From: Candidatus Methylomirabilis lanthanidiphila
GTDB lineage: Bacteria > Methylomirabilota > Methylomirabilia > Methylomirabilales > Methylomirabilaceae
NCBI GenBank assembly: GCA_902196205.1
Contig: CABIKM010000005.1
Location: 27,484 to 91,483 of the forward strand
Direction of reading: 5' to 3'
Length of the DNA: 64,000 nucleotides
Positions 25,865 to 34,502 of this stretch are shown here, one piece after another. The notes under the pieces were generated by a model. That model worked only from the letters and a program-made list of their open reading frames with translations, made no database searches and had not been told where the DNA came from. The translations under genes and the position numbers were made by a program. Positions within the stretch are counted from its first letter, which is position 1; every line of letters starts with the position of its first letter.

Positions 25865-26635
25865 ATGAAGCTCATGATCAGCGTGCGGGATGAGCACGAG
25901 GCGACAGCCGCTTTGGTCGGCGGAGCAGATATCATCGACATCAAGAACCCGGCGGAAGGATCGCTGGGCGCCGGGCGGCCGGAGACTATCGCAGCGGTTG
26001 TACGAGCGGTTCGGGCCGCTGCCCCTGTCAGCGCCTCCATCGGCGACGTCCCGAATCTTCCGGGAACCGTGGCTCTTGCCGGTCTGGGTGCCGCCACCTG
26101 CGGGGTTCGATTCGTCAAGGTGGGATTGCTGGGGGCCAGGACAGACGCGGAGGCGGCTGGCCTGCTTGATGCTGTCAGCGGCGCGTTGCGGATGGCAAAC
26201 GATACCGTGGGTCTCGTTGCCTGCGCGTACGCCGATGCCGCCCTCGTCGGTTCGCTCGATCCGTTTGCGCTTCCCGAAGCGGCCGCCCCTTTTGTCGAAG
26301 GGTGCCTCATCGATACCGTCATTAAGGACGGGCGTACGCTGTTCCAGTGCCTCCCCGAGGAGGCCATCAGTCGCTTCATCCGGCAGTGTCACGACCGGGG
26401 GCTCTTCTGCGGTCTGGCGGGTTCCCTGCAACAGGCCGATCTCTCACGAGCCCTGGCGCTCGGGGCGGATATTGTGGGTGTCCGAACCGCGGCCTGCGAA
26501 GGGGGACAGCGGAGCGGCGCTATCTCTGCGAAGCTGGTAGAACGCCTCAAAAACAGGGTAAAGGGTTTAGGGTGTAGGGTGTGGGACGAAGAGAAAGAAA
26601 AGAGCACAGGAAGGAAGCTGCTCCCGACCCACTAG
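25865..26635 (+). CDS. mfnB: (5-formylfuran-3-yl)methyl phosphate synthase, MfnB-like
   Basis: TIM-barrel enzyme (DUF556 family) that makes the furan precursor of methanofuran from glyceraldehyde 3-phosphate. The Schiff-base Lys27 (IIDIKNPAEGSLG) and Lys85 (RFVKVGLLG) fall at the positions known for MfnB, and a third Lys lies in IDTVIKDGRTLF. About 256 residues. The ATG at 25865 has GGAGGAG five bases upstream. The last 25 or so residues (KNRVKGLGCRVWDEEK...) come from GGGTTTAGGGTGTAGGG repeat DNA and exceed the family length. Convergent with mfnE. It supports an H4MPT/methanofuran C1 pathway. Confidence 0.9.
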   Translation: MKLMISVRDEHEATAALVGGADIIDIKNPAEGSLGAGRPETIAAVVRAVRAAAPVSASIGDVPNLPGTVALAGLGAATCGVRFVKVGLLGARTDAEAAGLLDAVSGALRMANDTVGLVACAYADAALVGSLDPFALPEAAAPFVEGCLIDTVIKDGRTLFQCLPEEAISRFIRQCHDRGLFCGLAGSLQQADLSRALALGADIVGVRTAACEGGQRSGAISAKLVERLKNRVKGLGCRVWDEEKEKSTGRKLLPTH

Positions 26636-26649
26636 GCTCCCCTCTACCC

Positions 26650-27336
26650 TCAATCCTGTTTGTTTTGCCTCACGCCTCGCATGACCACGCACGTCCCCAC
26701 TGTCTTCCCGGACTCCAGCCACTCCTTCACGCGGGCCTGGCGCGTTCCATTGATGATCCAACAGCAGTCAATCCCATTCAGCCACCTGCCGAACTCGCGG
26801 TCCACGCCGCTGTACCGCGAAAGGTGTGAGCGTGCGACGCTCGGAAGCAGGGGCGCCGACGGGTCGATTTTCGGATCACGCGCGAAGATTCCATCCACGG
26901 ATTTCAGCAGCAGCAGGGCGTCCGCCTTCACAAGCCCGGCGATATAAGCGGCGATCGAATCCGAGGTGACCTCCCACGAAGGCTTGAAGGGATCCCGGCG
27001 TGCAAGGGATCGGGAGGGGAGGTAGACCGGAAGTCGGCCTCCTCGGATTACCTGCATGACCTGATTCAGACTGGAGGCGGGCTCAGCCCGGGAGGCGAGG
27101 TCACACAACTGAAGACCGTACTGATCCATCGCCAGGACAGCCATCCGATGTGCGGCGCGTTCGGAAAGTCGTGATCGGCGATACTCCGCCCGCACCAGAT
27201 CGGCAAAGACCCCGCCACCCGGAACCACCAACACGTTGGTGGAACCCTTCCACCGCTCGATAGAGTCGAGCAGCTTCCCTATACCTTTCCACGTACCGAG
27301 ACTCCCGCCCACCTTGATGACGACATCGATCTTCAT
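26650..27336 (-). CDS. mfnE: Amino-acid-kinase-family protein, MfnE-like ([5-(aminomethyl)furan-3-yl]methyl phosphate kinase)
   Basis: 228-residue kinase fold protein: N-terminal VIKVGGSLGTW phosphate loop, VVPGGGVFADLVR, and SWEVTSDSIAAYIAGLVKADALLLLKSVDGIFARDP as in aspartate/uridylate kinase relatives. MfnE of methanofuran synthesis belongs to this fold, and the neighbour mfnB makes this the likely identity. It would phosphorylate the aminomethylfuran phosphate to the diphosphate. Assignment rests on family plus context. Confidence 0.8.
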   Translation of the reverse strand: MKIDVVIKVGGSLGTWKGIGKLLDSIERWKGSTNVLVVPGGGVFADLVRAEYRRSRLSERAAHRMAVLAMDQYGLQLCDLASRAEPASSLNQVMQVIRGGRLPVYLPSRSLARRDPFKPSWEVTSDSIAAYIAGLVKADALLLLKSVDGIFARDPKIDPSAPLLPSVARSHLSRYSGVDREFGRWLNGIDCCWIINGTRQARVKEWLESGKTVGTCVVMRGVRQNKQD

Positions 27337-27796
27337 GATTCAGCTCTCAGTAGTCAGTGGTCAGCTTTCAATGCTCCGTCAGCGGATTGTATATGAGGCG
27401 TCTCAAATTGGGTGCTCCGTGAATTGCATATTAATTCTTTGTCGCATATAATAAAATTTGATAATTTATGTCAAGCTCTTCCTCCGCTTTGGGAGGACCA
27501 GGGACACGAAACCGACCGCTTCGCGGCGGCTGAGCCCCGTGGTACACCCCAAAAGAAATAGCCGCAACAGCTATTTGCGAACGAAGAGTGTAACTGTTCA
27601 ATTCACTTCGCATTTCTGCTGAATTAAAAGGTAGTCCTACAAGGATGGATGGACGGCGGCAGCAGCAGAAACCAATCAAAATGGCTGCGCAGCGTTGAGC
27701 TGTTTTACAGTGTGGCAGCGCCCTAATCACATGTGGTAAGTGCTCTATAAGTAGCTGAATGTAAACATCTTAGCAGCCCTACACAGGTGCCTCAAG
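27337..27796. other. Intergenic region with decayed attC-like element
   Basis: Holds AGCTCTCAGTAGTCAGTGG repeat sequence next to mfnE, then AT-rich DNA. At 27492-27545 it has a sequence (ACGAAACCGACCGCTTCGCG and GCGGCTGAGCCCCG) clearly related to the attC-like sites at 35315-35371 and 36166-36221, but with both core triplets mutated. It marks the GC drop into the accessory island. No convincing gene; a minus-strand open frame at 27431-27730 is made partly of this element. Confidence 0.55.
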
Positions 27797-29346
27797 ATGC
27801 AGATCCTGCACAGATTGGACGAGTTTCTATTCGGGTTGTTTCCCAAAGCGCAGGAATCAGGGAACGACGCTGAAGTCCTGAAGGACGAAATGACCAAGTT
27901 CTATACGTTCGGACCCTACAAACCCATTGTTACGCTCGAGGGTGGCTGGGTCAAAGTCGAAATCAACACGCCAGTCATACTATCCGAAGAATCTGACTTT
28001 AGAAAAGTCGTTGCATTAGCTGAAAAACGGAAATTTGCGGAAGTCAAACCAATCCTGAGAAATCTCATCTCGAAGAATAGGACGAACTCTGAATATTATA
28101 GGATTAACGGTCAAATTCTATCGGAAGAGGGAGACCAGGAAGGTGCCATCAATTCTCTTATTGACGCTTTAAGATGGGACCCAAAGAACGCATGGGCGTT
28201 ACTGATGATGGGAAACATCTTTGCAAAATATAAGGACGACATCGCGACTGCGATGAAATACTACGACCAAGTTCTGAAAGTCGATTCGCGAAACAATATT
28301 GCAATGAACAACATAGGCGCGAATCTGATGCGGCAAGGAAAAACCGAGGCTGCAAAGAAGTATTTTCATGAGGCGCTGAAGATAAATGCCAACTATGCCA
28401 ATACTTATTATGCGCTTGGACTGGTCGCCGAAGTCGAGAATGATCCGTTTAGCGCATTTGACCATGCAATAACCACTTTGAAGAAGAGCGCGAATCCCAA
28501 GGATGCCCTGTTCCAGAACGCATTGCAACTCGCGCTCAGCTCAGCAAAGAAAGTTGTCGAAACGGGAAGTGGAGCCGAAATACTGTCTGAGTATGTACAT
28601 CGACTCGAATCCCAATGTGGCACGAAGATCGAGTTGGTCGAAGATCCCTCAATTCCAGTTGCTGCAAAGTTTGAACTTGCCGAAAACTACGGCAGATCAA
28701 ACCATGTTGTACGATACAATCCGAATAACCCAGCAGTAGTCCATTTACAGATGCATGAGCTTGTCCATTTGTCTTACATTATTGAGGCCCGAAGAGCCGA
28801 CGCAAACCTGTTGTTTGTGACGTCCCAAAAGCAGAAGGCGGAGTTCGTACAAGGGATAGACTATTCCATCAGGAAATTGCGCAAAAAGGGGTTTTCTGAA
28901 GAATCCATCTCATGTTTCTGCGCGACTCTTTTTGATGGAATCAATCTGCAGATCTTCAATGCCCCCATAGACCTTTGCATAGAAGACTTTCTTTACCATC
29001 AATCCAAGGAGCTACGGCCATATCAATTCGTCTCCCTGCTTGGTTTGTTGAAGCAAGGTTTGTATGCGGTCACAAACAAGGAAATCGTTGAACATGCGCC
29101 GCCAAATGTACTGCGGAGTAGCAAGATCTACAATAAGGTAGTTCACCGCGGGTTGGGAAACTGCTGTACTCCCTTCTCCAGAAGCTGAAAGGCGATGTTG
29201 GCGCGCCCCAACTCGAAGATCCTAATTTCGATCAACGTCTGGCAGAGTTGCGAAGCAATGGCAACGCGTCCTCGATTGTCCACAAAATTGTCGGGATGCT
29301 GCTCATCTTTCGAGAGGAGAATTTCACCTCGTTCTGGCTTGTGTGA
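27797..29346 (+). pseudogene. TPR protein with HExxH metallopeptidase-like motif, frameshifted near the 3' end
   Basis: The intact part (27797-29188, 463 residues) has TPR-like repeats at about residues 85-240 and a zincin-type motif H320-E-L-V-H324 in LQMHELVHLSYIIEARR, as in IrrE-like and other metalloproteases. Near 29158 the frame seems to slip by one base: the next frame continues as GKLLYSLLQKLKGDVGAPQLE and runs to a TGA at 29344-29346 that touches the start of the next gene, as expected for a coupled operon. Without the repair the tail is CCTPFSRS. Low GC marks it as acquired. It could be a sequencing error, a real lesion, or programmed slippage. Function unknown; a defence role is a guess. 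Confidence 0.65.
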
Positions 29347-29348
29347 CC

Positions 29349-31880
29349 ATGCGCGCCGAAGCCGAACTGCTTGCAGTGAAGCTGCCCGGACTGGCAACGT
29401 TCTTAGTGTGTGGACCAACACCTCGCGAGCACCTCGCAACCAGCCCGACCCTCGCATGCACGACCGTGTCCCATACAGACAACGCCGCCATTGTCGAATT
29501 GAGTGTACTTTCTGAATCGGCCAATGGCGGACGCACCGCAACGACAATCCCATTCCTGTTTGAGCAGACCGACTATCTATTCAACCTGGCGCTAGACCCC
29601 GATAATGAATGTAAGCCTCGACTGCTATTGCGTGGTCAGGATTTGCTCTCTGGCCGGCGACGGATTGGCGGTCTCAACGTCTATTCCGTGCCGGTTAATT
29701 TCCAATCAGAGATAGGGTACTCCGACGTTGAGCTGTGGCTTGGCAGCAGGCGATGTTTCACCCTGCGACTTGAGGTCTTCCCGACCAAACTCGACTACAG
29801 AACCGATCTACTCGAACTGCGGGCGGACCTTCAGATGGAGGTGCGCTCGCTTGTGTTTGAGTTGTATGGGCGTACGTTTCAAACCCTACACCGCAAATCA
29901 GGACAACGTCCGACGGACATCGAATGGCTGACACTGCTTCGCGGCGAGTTCCAAAAACTTACCCGTGCGTTGGAAATTATTGCACGCTCTCCATTGCAGC
30001 ACGTCGAAGTCACTCATGTGCTTGACTGTTCACTTCGTCCGGTACGCCCAAGCGCTGAAGTCCGGAACTATCTGCGGAGAAACAGCAACAAATGTGTCCA
30101 GGCCGCGAAAGGACATTTCACAGCAGGTGGGCGCTCATGGTTGTCGCCTGAAGTGCCGCGGATGAGTAAGACGCTCACGCCGAATACCGCTGAAAACCGG
30201 TTTGTCGCTTCCACGATCAGCCGAATCCGCAGCCGATTGGGTCGTCTTCAAAGTCAACTCGCAGGAGTTCCAAGTCGCGAACGCTTCGCGCAGTGGACAA
30301 ATTTCCTGACGGATGCCGACCGAAAGCTGCACCGTTTTCAGACGCAGACTTTCCTTGCCAATCTTCCGGCGCAACAGTCCCATCCAGCGCCGACGCTTGC
30401 GTTGCATCTGACGTCGGGTTATCGAGAATTCTTTTCCTCCTCGCTCGCTTTGGAATCGGTGTTAGAGGTTGGCGGCGGACCACTCGAACTGCCCGAAAAG
30501 GATCTTGCGACACTGTACGAATTGTGGTGCTTTGTCGCTCTAGCCAGTATCCTGCGTCAAGAGCTTGGCCTGACCCCTCGCCCTCCAACGTGGCTACGCG
30601 TCACCCAACGCCGGGTTGCGTTGGAACTCGTTCAGGGCAAAACTTCGGTTTTGAGCTTGGAGCGGGACGGCGAGGAATGCGTTCGCGTGGTGTATAATCG
30701 TGAGGACCCTACACCAACGGGAAGCTGTCGGCCCGACAACACGCTGGAAATTTTCAAACACGGCGCGAGGCGCCCCTTCCGTTACGTCTTTGACGCCAAA
30801 TACCGCTTGCAGGACGATCCCGATTACATTCGCACGCATCACGCGCCAGGCCCGCCGCCTGATGCGATTCATCGAATGCATGCCTATCGCGATCAAATCG
30901 TCGCAGAACAAGCCGCGAGCATTCCGGGGCAATCTGTGGAAGCCACGGTATGGGATCTCGGTTACCGCCAATGGGTGCAACAGACCGTCGGTGCGTTCGT
31001 GCTGTATCCGTATGCTGGAGCCGACGCTGACAGGAATCGATTTGTAGAAGCCATTGGCAAAGTCGGCGTTGGTGGTGTTCCCTTCCTGCCTTCGCGGCGC
31101 GGAGAGGTCACACATCTTCTGCGGAACATCATTCAAATGTCAACTGAAGCTGTCGAAGATACGGCGGTGGAGTTGAGCACCACCGATGAGCGGAAGCGAA
31201 TCGAGTGGGCGCACGATTACGGGCTCATTGCCATCGTGCCGTTGCGGGAACAACTCGAGTATATCCTCCGGTCCGGGATTTACCACACCCCTTACGACAA
31301 ACACCGGAAGTGGGGTCTGCGACTGCGGGCGGACTTCATATTGTTCCTACTGAGCGAATCCAAATTTCCTGATCAGAGCGGCGTGGCGTATCAGGCTGAA
31401 ATCAAGTCCATCCACTTCGGAGACCGGCGAGAAATTATTCCTCCGCCACCACCCTCTCAGCGCGGCAGCAGTGAGACTGATCGCTACGTTTGGTTCACAC
31501 TCACAAAGATAGAGCCCTTACCCCGACCGTTGACTTACACTGGTCAGCCGCCGCGCTTTGCCTTCACGACGCGTCTGGCTTTCAAAGAAGCGTCAAATGT
31601 CGCCGAACTTATCCTCATCCGCGAGCCGGAGCGCCGATTTTACAGTGAATGTCGGCTCGCCGGATTTGATGTAGCGGTCTACGATGAATCCAGCGGTACG
31701 GAACAAGTATTTGATGTCGGACAGTTGCGCTTGCGCTTTTCTGTCAAGAAACCGAGTAGCCCGGCGGTTACCGTACGGTTTGATCCTTGGACAGCCCGGT
31801 TCAGCGGATTTGGATTCGAGTTTACGTGGAGCGAGTTGATGTTCAGACCGAAAGACTGTCTTGAGTCCTTTTCCTTATAG
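29349..31880 (+). CDS. DUF2357 / PD-(D/E)xK nuclease-like protein (McrC-related type)
   Basis: 843 residues. The N-terminal two thirds resemble DUF2357 proteins, and a nuclease-like core has P-D-N-T near residue 463 and Y-V-F-D-A-K-Y near residue 482, the PD...(D/E)xK pattern of restriction-type nucleases such as McrC/LlaJI relatives. A C-terminal extension of about 240 residues (RLRADFILFLLSESKF...VAYQAEIKSIHFGDRR) may be a further domain. No McrB-type GTPase is adjacent; instead the upstream partner is the TPR/HExxH gene, whose repaired frame ends three bases before this ATG. The GTG at 29343 is an alternative start. Confidence 0.75.
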   Translation: MRAEAELLAVKLPGLATFLVCGPTPREHLATSPTLACTTVSHTDNAAIVELSVLSESANGGRTATTIPFLFEQTDYLFNLALDPDNECKPRLLLRGQDLLSGRRRIGGLNVYSVPVNFQSEIGYSDVELWLGSRRCFTLRLEVFPTKLDYRTDLLELRADLQMEVRSLVFELYGRTFQTLHRKSGQRPTDIEWLTLLRGEFQKLTRALEIIARSPLQHVEVTHVLDCSLRPVRPSAEVRNYLRRNSNKCVQAAKGHFTAGGRSWLSPEVPRMSKTLTPNTAENRFVASTISRIRSRLGRLQSQLAGVPSRERFAQWTNFLTDADRKLHRFQTQTFLANLPAQQSHPAPTLALHLTSGYREFFSSSLALESVLEVGGGPLELPEKDLATLYELWCFVALASILRQELGLTPRPPTWLRVTQRRVALELVQGKTSVLSLERDGEECVRVVYNREDPTPTGSCRPDNTLEIFKHGARRPFRYVFDAKYRLQDDPDYIRTHHAPGPPPDAIHRMHAYRDQIVAEQAASIPGQSVEATVWDLGYRQWVQQTVGAFVLYPYAGADADRNRFVEAIGKVGVGGVPFLPSRRGEVTHLLRNIIQMSTEAVEDTAVELSTTDERKRIEWAHDYGLIAIVPLREQLEYILRSGIYHTPYDKHRKWGLRLRADFILFLLSESKFPDQSGVAYQAEIKSIHFGDRREIIPPPPPSQRGSSETDRYVWFTLTKIEPLPRPLTYTGQPPRFAFTTRLAFKEASNVAELILIREPERRFYSECRLAGFDVAVYDESSGTEQVFDVGQLRLRFSVKKPSSPAVTVRFDPWTARFSGFGFEFTWSELMFRPKDCLESFSL

Positions 31881-31947
31881 GCACTTCAGTAACAGACAGT
31901 ACAGACAGTAACAGTACACATACACATAAAGGGGTTAAAGGGGTCTA

Positions 31948-32971
31948 AAGGGGTCAAATATTTTGTTGACTAATTGTCGTTGCCCTGCTACGTGATTACC
32001 GTATGTCACGGCCACTGCGGATCGAATTTCCGGGGGCGGTGTATCATGTGATGAACCGGGGCACCTCCCGCCGGAAGACCTTCCTGGGCAAAGCGGACTA
32101 TGAGGAATTTCTCCGCACGCTCAGCGAGACGCATGAGCTGTGGGGTGTGGAGGTGTTCGCGTACTGTCTGATGGACAATCACTACCATGTGTGTCTGAGG
32201 ACACCGGATGGGAATCTCTCCCGCATCATGCGTCATGTGGATGGCCTGTACACGCAGCGGTTCAACCGTGCGCACCGAAGCGACGGCCCGCTTTTTCGAG
32301 GCCGGTATAAAGCGCTTCTGATTGATGCGGACGAGTACTTGACTGCGGTAGTGCGGTACATTCATTTGAACCCAGTGGAGGGAGGATTCGTGAGGGAACC
32401 GGACGCGTATCGTTGGAGTAGTCATCGTTTCTACAGTAGTGGCAAGGACATTCCTGAATGGCTCAGGACCGGAGAGATATTGGAACGATTCAGCAGTGAT
32501 CCAAGAGCGTTTCACCAATTTGTGCGATCCGGCAACGACGACGGGATTCGAGAGTTTTATGCTCGGAGTCGGAGGAGTCCAGTGTTGGGCGGGGAGCGAT
32601 TTGTTGAGCGGATCCGCCAGCATGTCAGCCGACTGACGCCTGAGCATCCTCGGTATGAGCGGAGGGAGGTGCGGCCCGGGGTTGATGACGTGCTGAGGGA
32701 GGTGGCCAGGGTGTATCAGGTGGCTGTGGAGAACCTGGTGCGCGGGGGTCGAGGGCAGGCAAGCGAGGCGAGAAAAGCAGCGATGTATCTGGTAAAGCGG
32801 TTGTGTGATTTGACGCTCGCAGAGACGGCGGAGCATTTTGGAGTTGGGAGTTACGGTGCCGTGGGATGGGCCTGCCACGCAGTTCGTTCAGCGATCAAGG
32901 TGGATGGGCCATTCAGAGAGCGGGTCGAACAGGTTCAGGCGCTTATCAATCAACAAAAGATTTGACCCCTT
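31948..32971 (+). mobile_element. RAYT transposon-like unit with 22-bp terminal inverted repeats
   Basis: The transposase gene is bounded by inverted repeats matching at 21 of 22 bases: left at 31948-31969 starting AAGGGGTCAAAT, right at 32950-32971 ending ATTTGACCCCTT. Just outside the left end lie two more tandem AAAGGGGT units. A short spacer separates the left repeat from the ATG, while the right repeat overlaps the last codons. Confidence 0.75.
32003..32965 (+). CDS. REP-associated tyrosine transposase (IS200/Y1 family)
   Basis: 320-residue single-strand DNA transposase. The N terminus MSRPLRIEFPGAVYHVMNRG is the family signature and DNHYHV supplies the HUH metal-binding histidines; LTAVVRYIHLNPVEGG is typical of RAYTs. 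The C-terminal part (from about residue 225) carries a DnaA-like helix-turn-helix, as in the longer RAYT subgroup. The stop lies inside the right terminal repeat. RAYTs mobilise REP sequences, and REP-like elements are abundant in this window. Confidence 0.93.
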   Translation: MSRPLRIEFPGAVYHVMNRGTSRRKTFLGKADYEEFLRTLSETHELWGVEVFAYCLMDNHYHVCLRTPDGNLSRIMRHVDGLYTQRFNRAHRSDGPLFRGRYKALLIDADEYLTAVVRYIHLNPVEGGFVREPDAYRWSSHRFYSSGKDIPEWLRTGEILERFSSDPRAFHQFVRSGNDDGIREFYARSRRSPVLGGERFVERIRQHVSRLTPEHPRYERREVRPGVDDVLREVARVYQVAVENLVRGGRGQASEARKAAMYLVKRLCDLTLAETAEHFGVGSYGAVGWACHAVRSAIKVDGPFRERVEQVQALINQQKI

Positions 32972-33032
32972 CTCGGCGTACTTGCTGTGGTCGCCGCCGC
33001 CGCGTTTGCGGAAAGTCAAATAGCTTGACAGT

Positions 33033-33052
33033 GTGTAATCGACCGATTACAC
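33033..33052 (+). promoter_or_regulatory. Palindromic operator candidate of the HI1419/HI1420-type TA operon
   Basis: GTGTAATCGACCGATTACAC is a near-perfect dyad (9-bp arms, 2-base centre) seven bases before the toxin ATG. Its position suits autoregulation by the antitoxin. Confidence 0.65.
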
Positions 33053-33059
33053 TACATTC

Positions 33060-33353
33060 ATGCTCTCAATCAAACCCCTTCCAGAGTTCTCCACGTGGCT
33101 CGCCGGCCTGACGGATGTAACCGTGCGGAGTGTGGTCGTGGCTCGCCTCAAGCGTCTGGAGCTTGGCTTGCTGGGCGATGCGGAGCCGGTGGGTGACGGG
33201 GTGTCGGAACTGCGTATTCATCTTGGCGCGGGCTGGCGTGTGTATTTCACGCAGCGCGGCGCGCAGTTGATCGTGTTGCTGGTGGGCGGCTCCAAGCGCA
33301 CCCAGACACGCGACATCAAACGCGCCAAGGCACTGGCCGCGCTGCTTGACTGA
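33060..33353 (+). CDS. RelE/ParE-superfamily toxin (HI1419-like addiction module killer)
   Basis: 97-residue toxin. Core pattern FSTWLAGLTDVTVRSVVVARLKRLELGLLGDAEPVGDGVSELRIHLGAGWRVYFTQRG followed by LLVGGSKRTQTRDIKRAKAL is characteristic of this family of putative killer proteins. Followed after 15 bases by its HTH antitoxin. Probably an integron-type cassette gene: an attC-like site ends this unit at 33712-33775. Confidence 0.88.
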   Translation: MLSIKPLPEFSTWLAGLTDVTVRSVVVARLKRLELGLLGDAEPVGDGVSELRIHLGAGWRVYFTQRGAQLIVLLVGGSKRTQTRDIKRAKALAALLD

Positions 33354-33368
33354 CCGGAGGAAACGAAC

Positions 33369-33674
33369 ATGAGTAAACGTATCAAAGTGTCCGATCTGCC
33401 CGACTTCGATGCCGCGCCCTATCTCGACAGCGAGGCGGCTATCGCGGCCTATCTGACCGACATCCTGGCGGCGAACGATCCAGCCTTGCTGGCGGCCGCG
33501 CTGGGCGACATCGCCCGCGCTCGAGGCATGAGCGACATCGCCCGCGCATCCGGTATTACCCGCGAGGCGCTGTACAAGGCGCTGCGGCCCGATGCGCAGC
33601 CGCGCTTCGATACCGTATCCCGCGTGTGCGCGGCGCTCGGCGTCAAGCTGGTGGCGCAGGCGATTCATGCCTGA
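33369..33674 (+). CDS. HI1420-type HTH antitoxin
   Basis: 101-residue antitoxin with DLPDFDAAPYLDSEAAIAAYLTDILAANDPALLAAALGDIARARGMSDIARASGITREALYKAL, the full signature of antitoxins paired with HI1419-like toxins, including the helix-turn-helix at about residues 57-80. A ribosome site (GGAGGAAA) precedes the ATG. Confidence 0.9.
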   Translation: MSKRIKVSDLPDFDAAPYLDSEAAIAAYLTDILAANDPALLAAALGDIARARGMSDIARASGITREALYKALRPDAQPRFDTVSRVCAALGVKLVAQAIHA

Positions 33675-33711
33675 GTTCGCCGGCGTTTCTGTCATCGCTT
33701 CATCCTCCGTG

Positions 33712-33775
33712 GTCTAACTCCGCGCTCCAGGGGACGCTTTACTACGCGTCACGCCCCTGAGTTGTGGCGTTCTCC
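33712..33775 (+). repeat. attC-like recombination site A
   Basis: Begins with core GTCTAAC (perfect RYYYAAC) and ends GTTCTCC. Between them lies an imperfect hairpin: CTC-c-AGGGG-ACGC / GCGT-CACG-CCCCT-GAG, with an extrahelical base as in integron attC sites. 64 bp. It sits directly after a TA pair. Confidence 0.6.
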
Positions 33776-33797
33776 CCAAATATAGCAAGGCTGAAGT

Positions 33798-34039
33798 ATG
33801 ATAGACTTCGAGTGGGATCCGACGAAAGCGATGGGGAATCTTCGAAAGCACGGTGTTGCTTTTTCAGGGAGGCGGCCACCGTCTTTCGAGACCCACTGAG
33901 CATTACGGTGTACGACTCGGATCACTCAGAGGAGGATCGGTACATCACTGTGGGGACCTCGATGGCGGGTCGATTTCTGATCGTTGCCCATACGGACCGT
34001 GAGGCCTATGAAAGCGAGATCCAAAGGCGAAAAGGCTAA
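33798..34039 (+). pseudogene. BrnT toxin, frameshifted
   Basis: Starts MIDFEWDPTKAMGNLRKHGVAF, the typical BrnT N terminus, then loses frame at the TTTTT run near 33860. The next frame continues REAATVFRDPLSITVYDSDHSEEDRYITVGTSMAGRFLIVAHTDR, again BrnT. The usual IRIISARxAT segment before the C-terminal Glu/Tyr part is also missing, so there are two lesions. Overlaps the next gene. Confidence 0.75.
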
Positions 34040-34256
34040 CGAACTTCGACCAGAATATAACCTTGGCAAGCTTCTTAAGGGCGGGATCCAAGGCAAGTAC
34101 GCAGATCGGTATCAGGAAGGAACGAATCTCGTTCTGCTGACCCCCGACGTTGCAAAGGCGTTTCGGACCGATGAGGCTGTCAACGAGGCCCTTCGGTTGG
34201 TGATCCTGTTGAGGAACCTTCCAGGGGCCGGAAAGAAATCGGCGGCCAAGGCGTAA
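34008..34256 (+). CDS. Putative antitoxin-like small protein after brnT
   Basis: 82 residues: MKARSKGEKANELRPEYNLGKLLKGGIQGKYADRYQEGTNLVLLTPDVAKAFRTDEAVNEALRLVILL. The pattern (D/E)LRxEY...GGxxGKYxxRYxxGTNxVLLxPDVAxxF is common among small proteins encoded next to toxins, probably antitoxins. It starts inside the brnT remnant, so it is likely the former partner. Function inferred from context. Confidence 0.65.
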   Translation: MKARSKGEKANELRPEYNLGKLLKGGIQGKYADRYQEGTNLVLLTPDVAKAFRTDEAVNEALRLVILLRNLPGAGKKSAAKA

Positions 34257-34331
34257 ATCGTAGAAGCAGCAGGTGATTGCAGGTCATGTCCTGGCGCCTC
34301 TTCTTTGTTGAGGCAACAAGAGGCACAAGCG

Positions 34332-34502
34332 ATGCGGATGCAGGTCCGGAAATGGAGTAATAGCGTGGCGCTGCGAATCCCCAAGCCCTTTGCCGAAGAT
34401 GCCGACGTTCAGGAGGGGACCGCTGTCGATTGCTCCGTGTCAAAAGGTCAACGTGTGGTCGCACCGGTCAGATACAGAAAGGCCAGATCTTCGGAATATT
34501 AA
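34332..34502 (+). CDS. MazE/AbrB-type antitoxin, truncated
   Basis: 56 residues beginning MRMQVRKWSNSVALRIPKPFAEDADVQEGTAVDCSV, the swapped-hairpin AbrB domain of MazE antitoxins. It ends YRKARSSEY, without the toxin-wrapping C-terminal tail (usually about 80 residues in all), and no mazF follows; parE lies immediately downstream on the other strand. Probably the stub of a broken MazEF pair. Confidence 0.7.
   Translation: MRMQVRKWSNSVALRIPKPFAEDADVQEGTAVDCSVSKGQRVVAPVRYRKARSSEY

Noticed and set aside
27431..27730. Minus-strand frame of 99 codons
   Set aside because: It runs across the decayed attC-like element and has no family similarity or ribosome site.
31928..31958. Three tandem AAAGGGGT units considered as a CRISPR-like or iteron array
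   Set aside because: Units are about 10 bases with no spacers; they belong to the end of the RAYT element.
33897..33899. TGA in brnT considered as another selenocysteine codon
   Set aside because: The sequence after it in the same frame does not continue the protein, whereas the other frame does; it is a frameshift.
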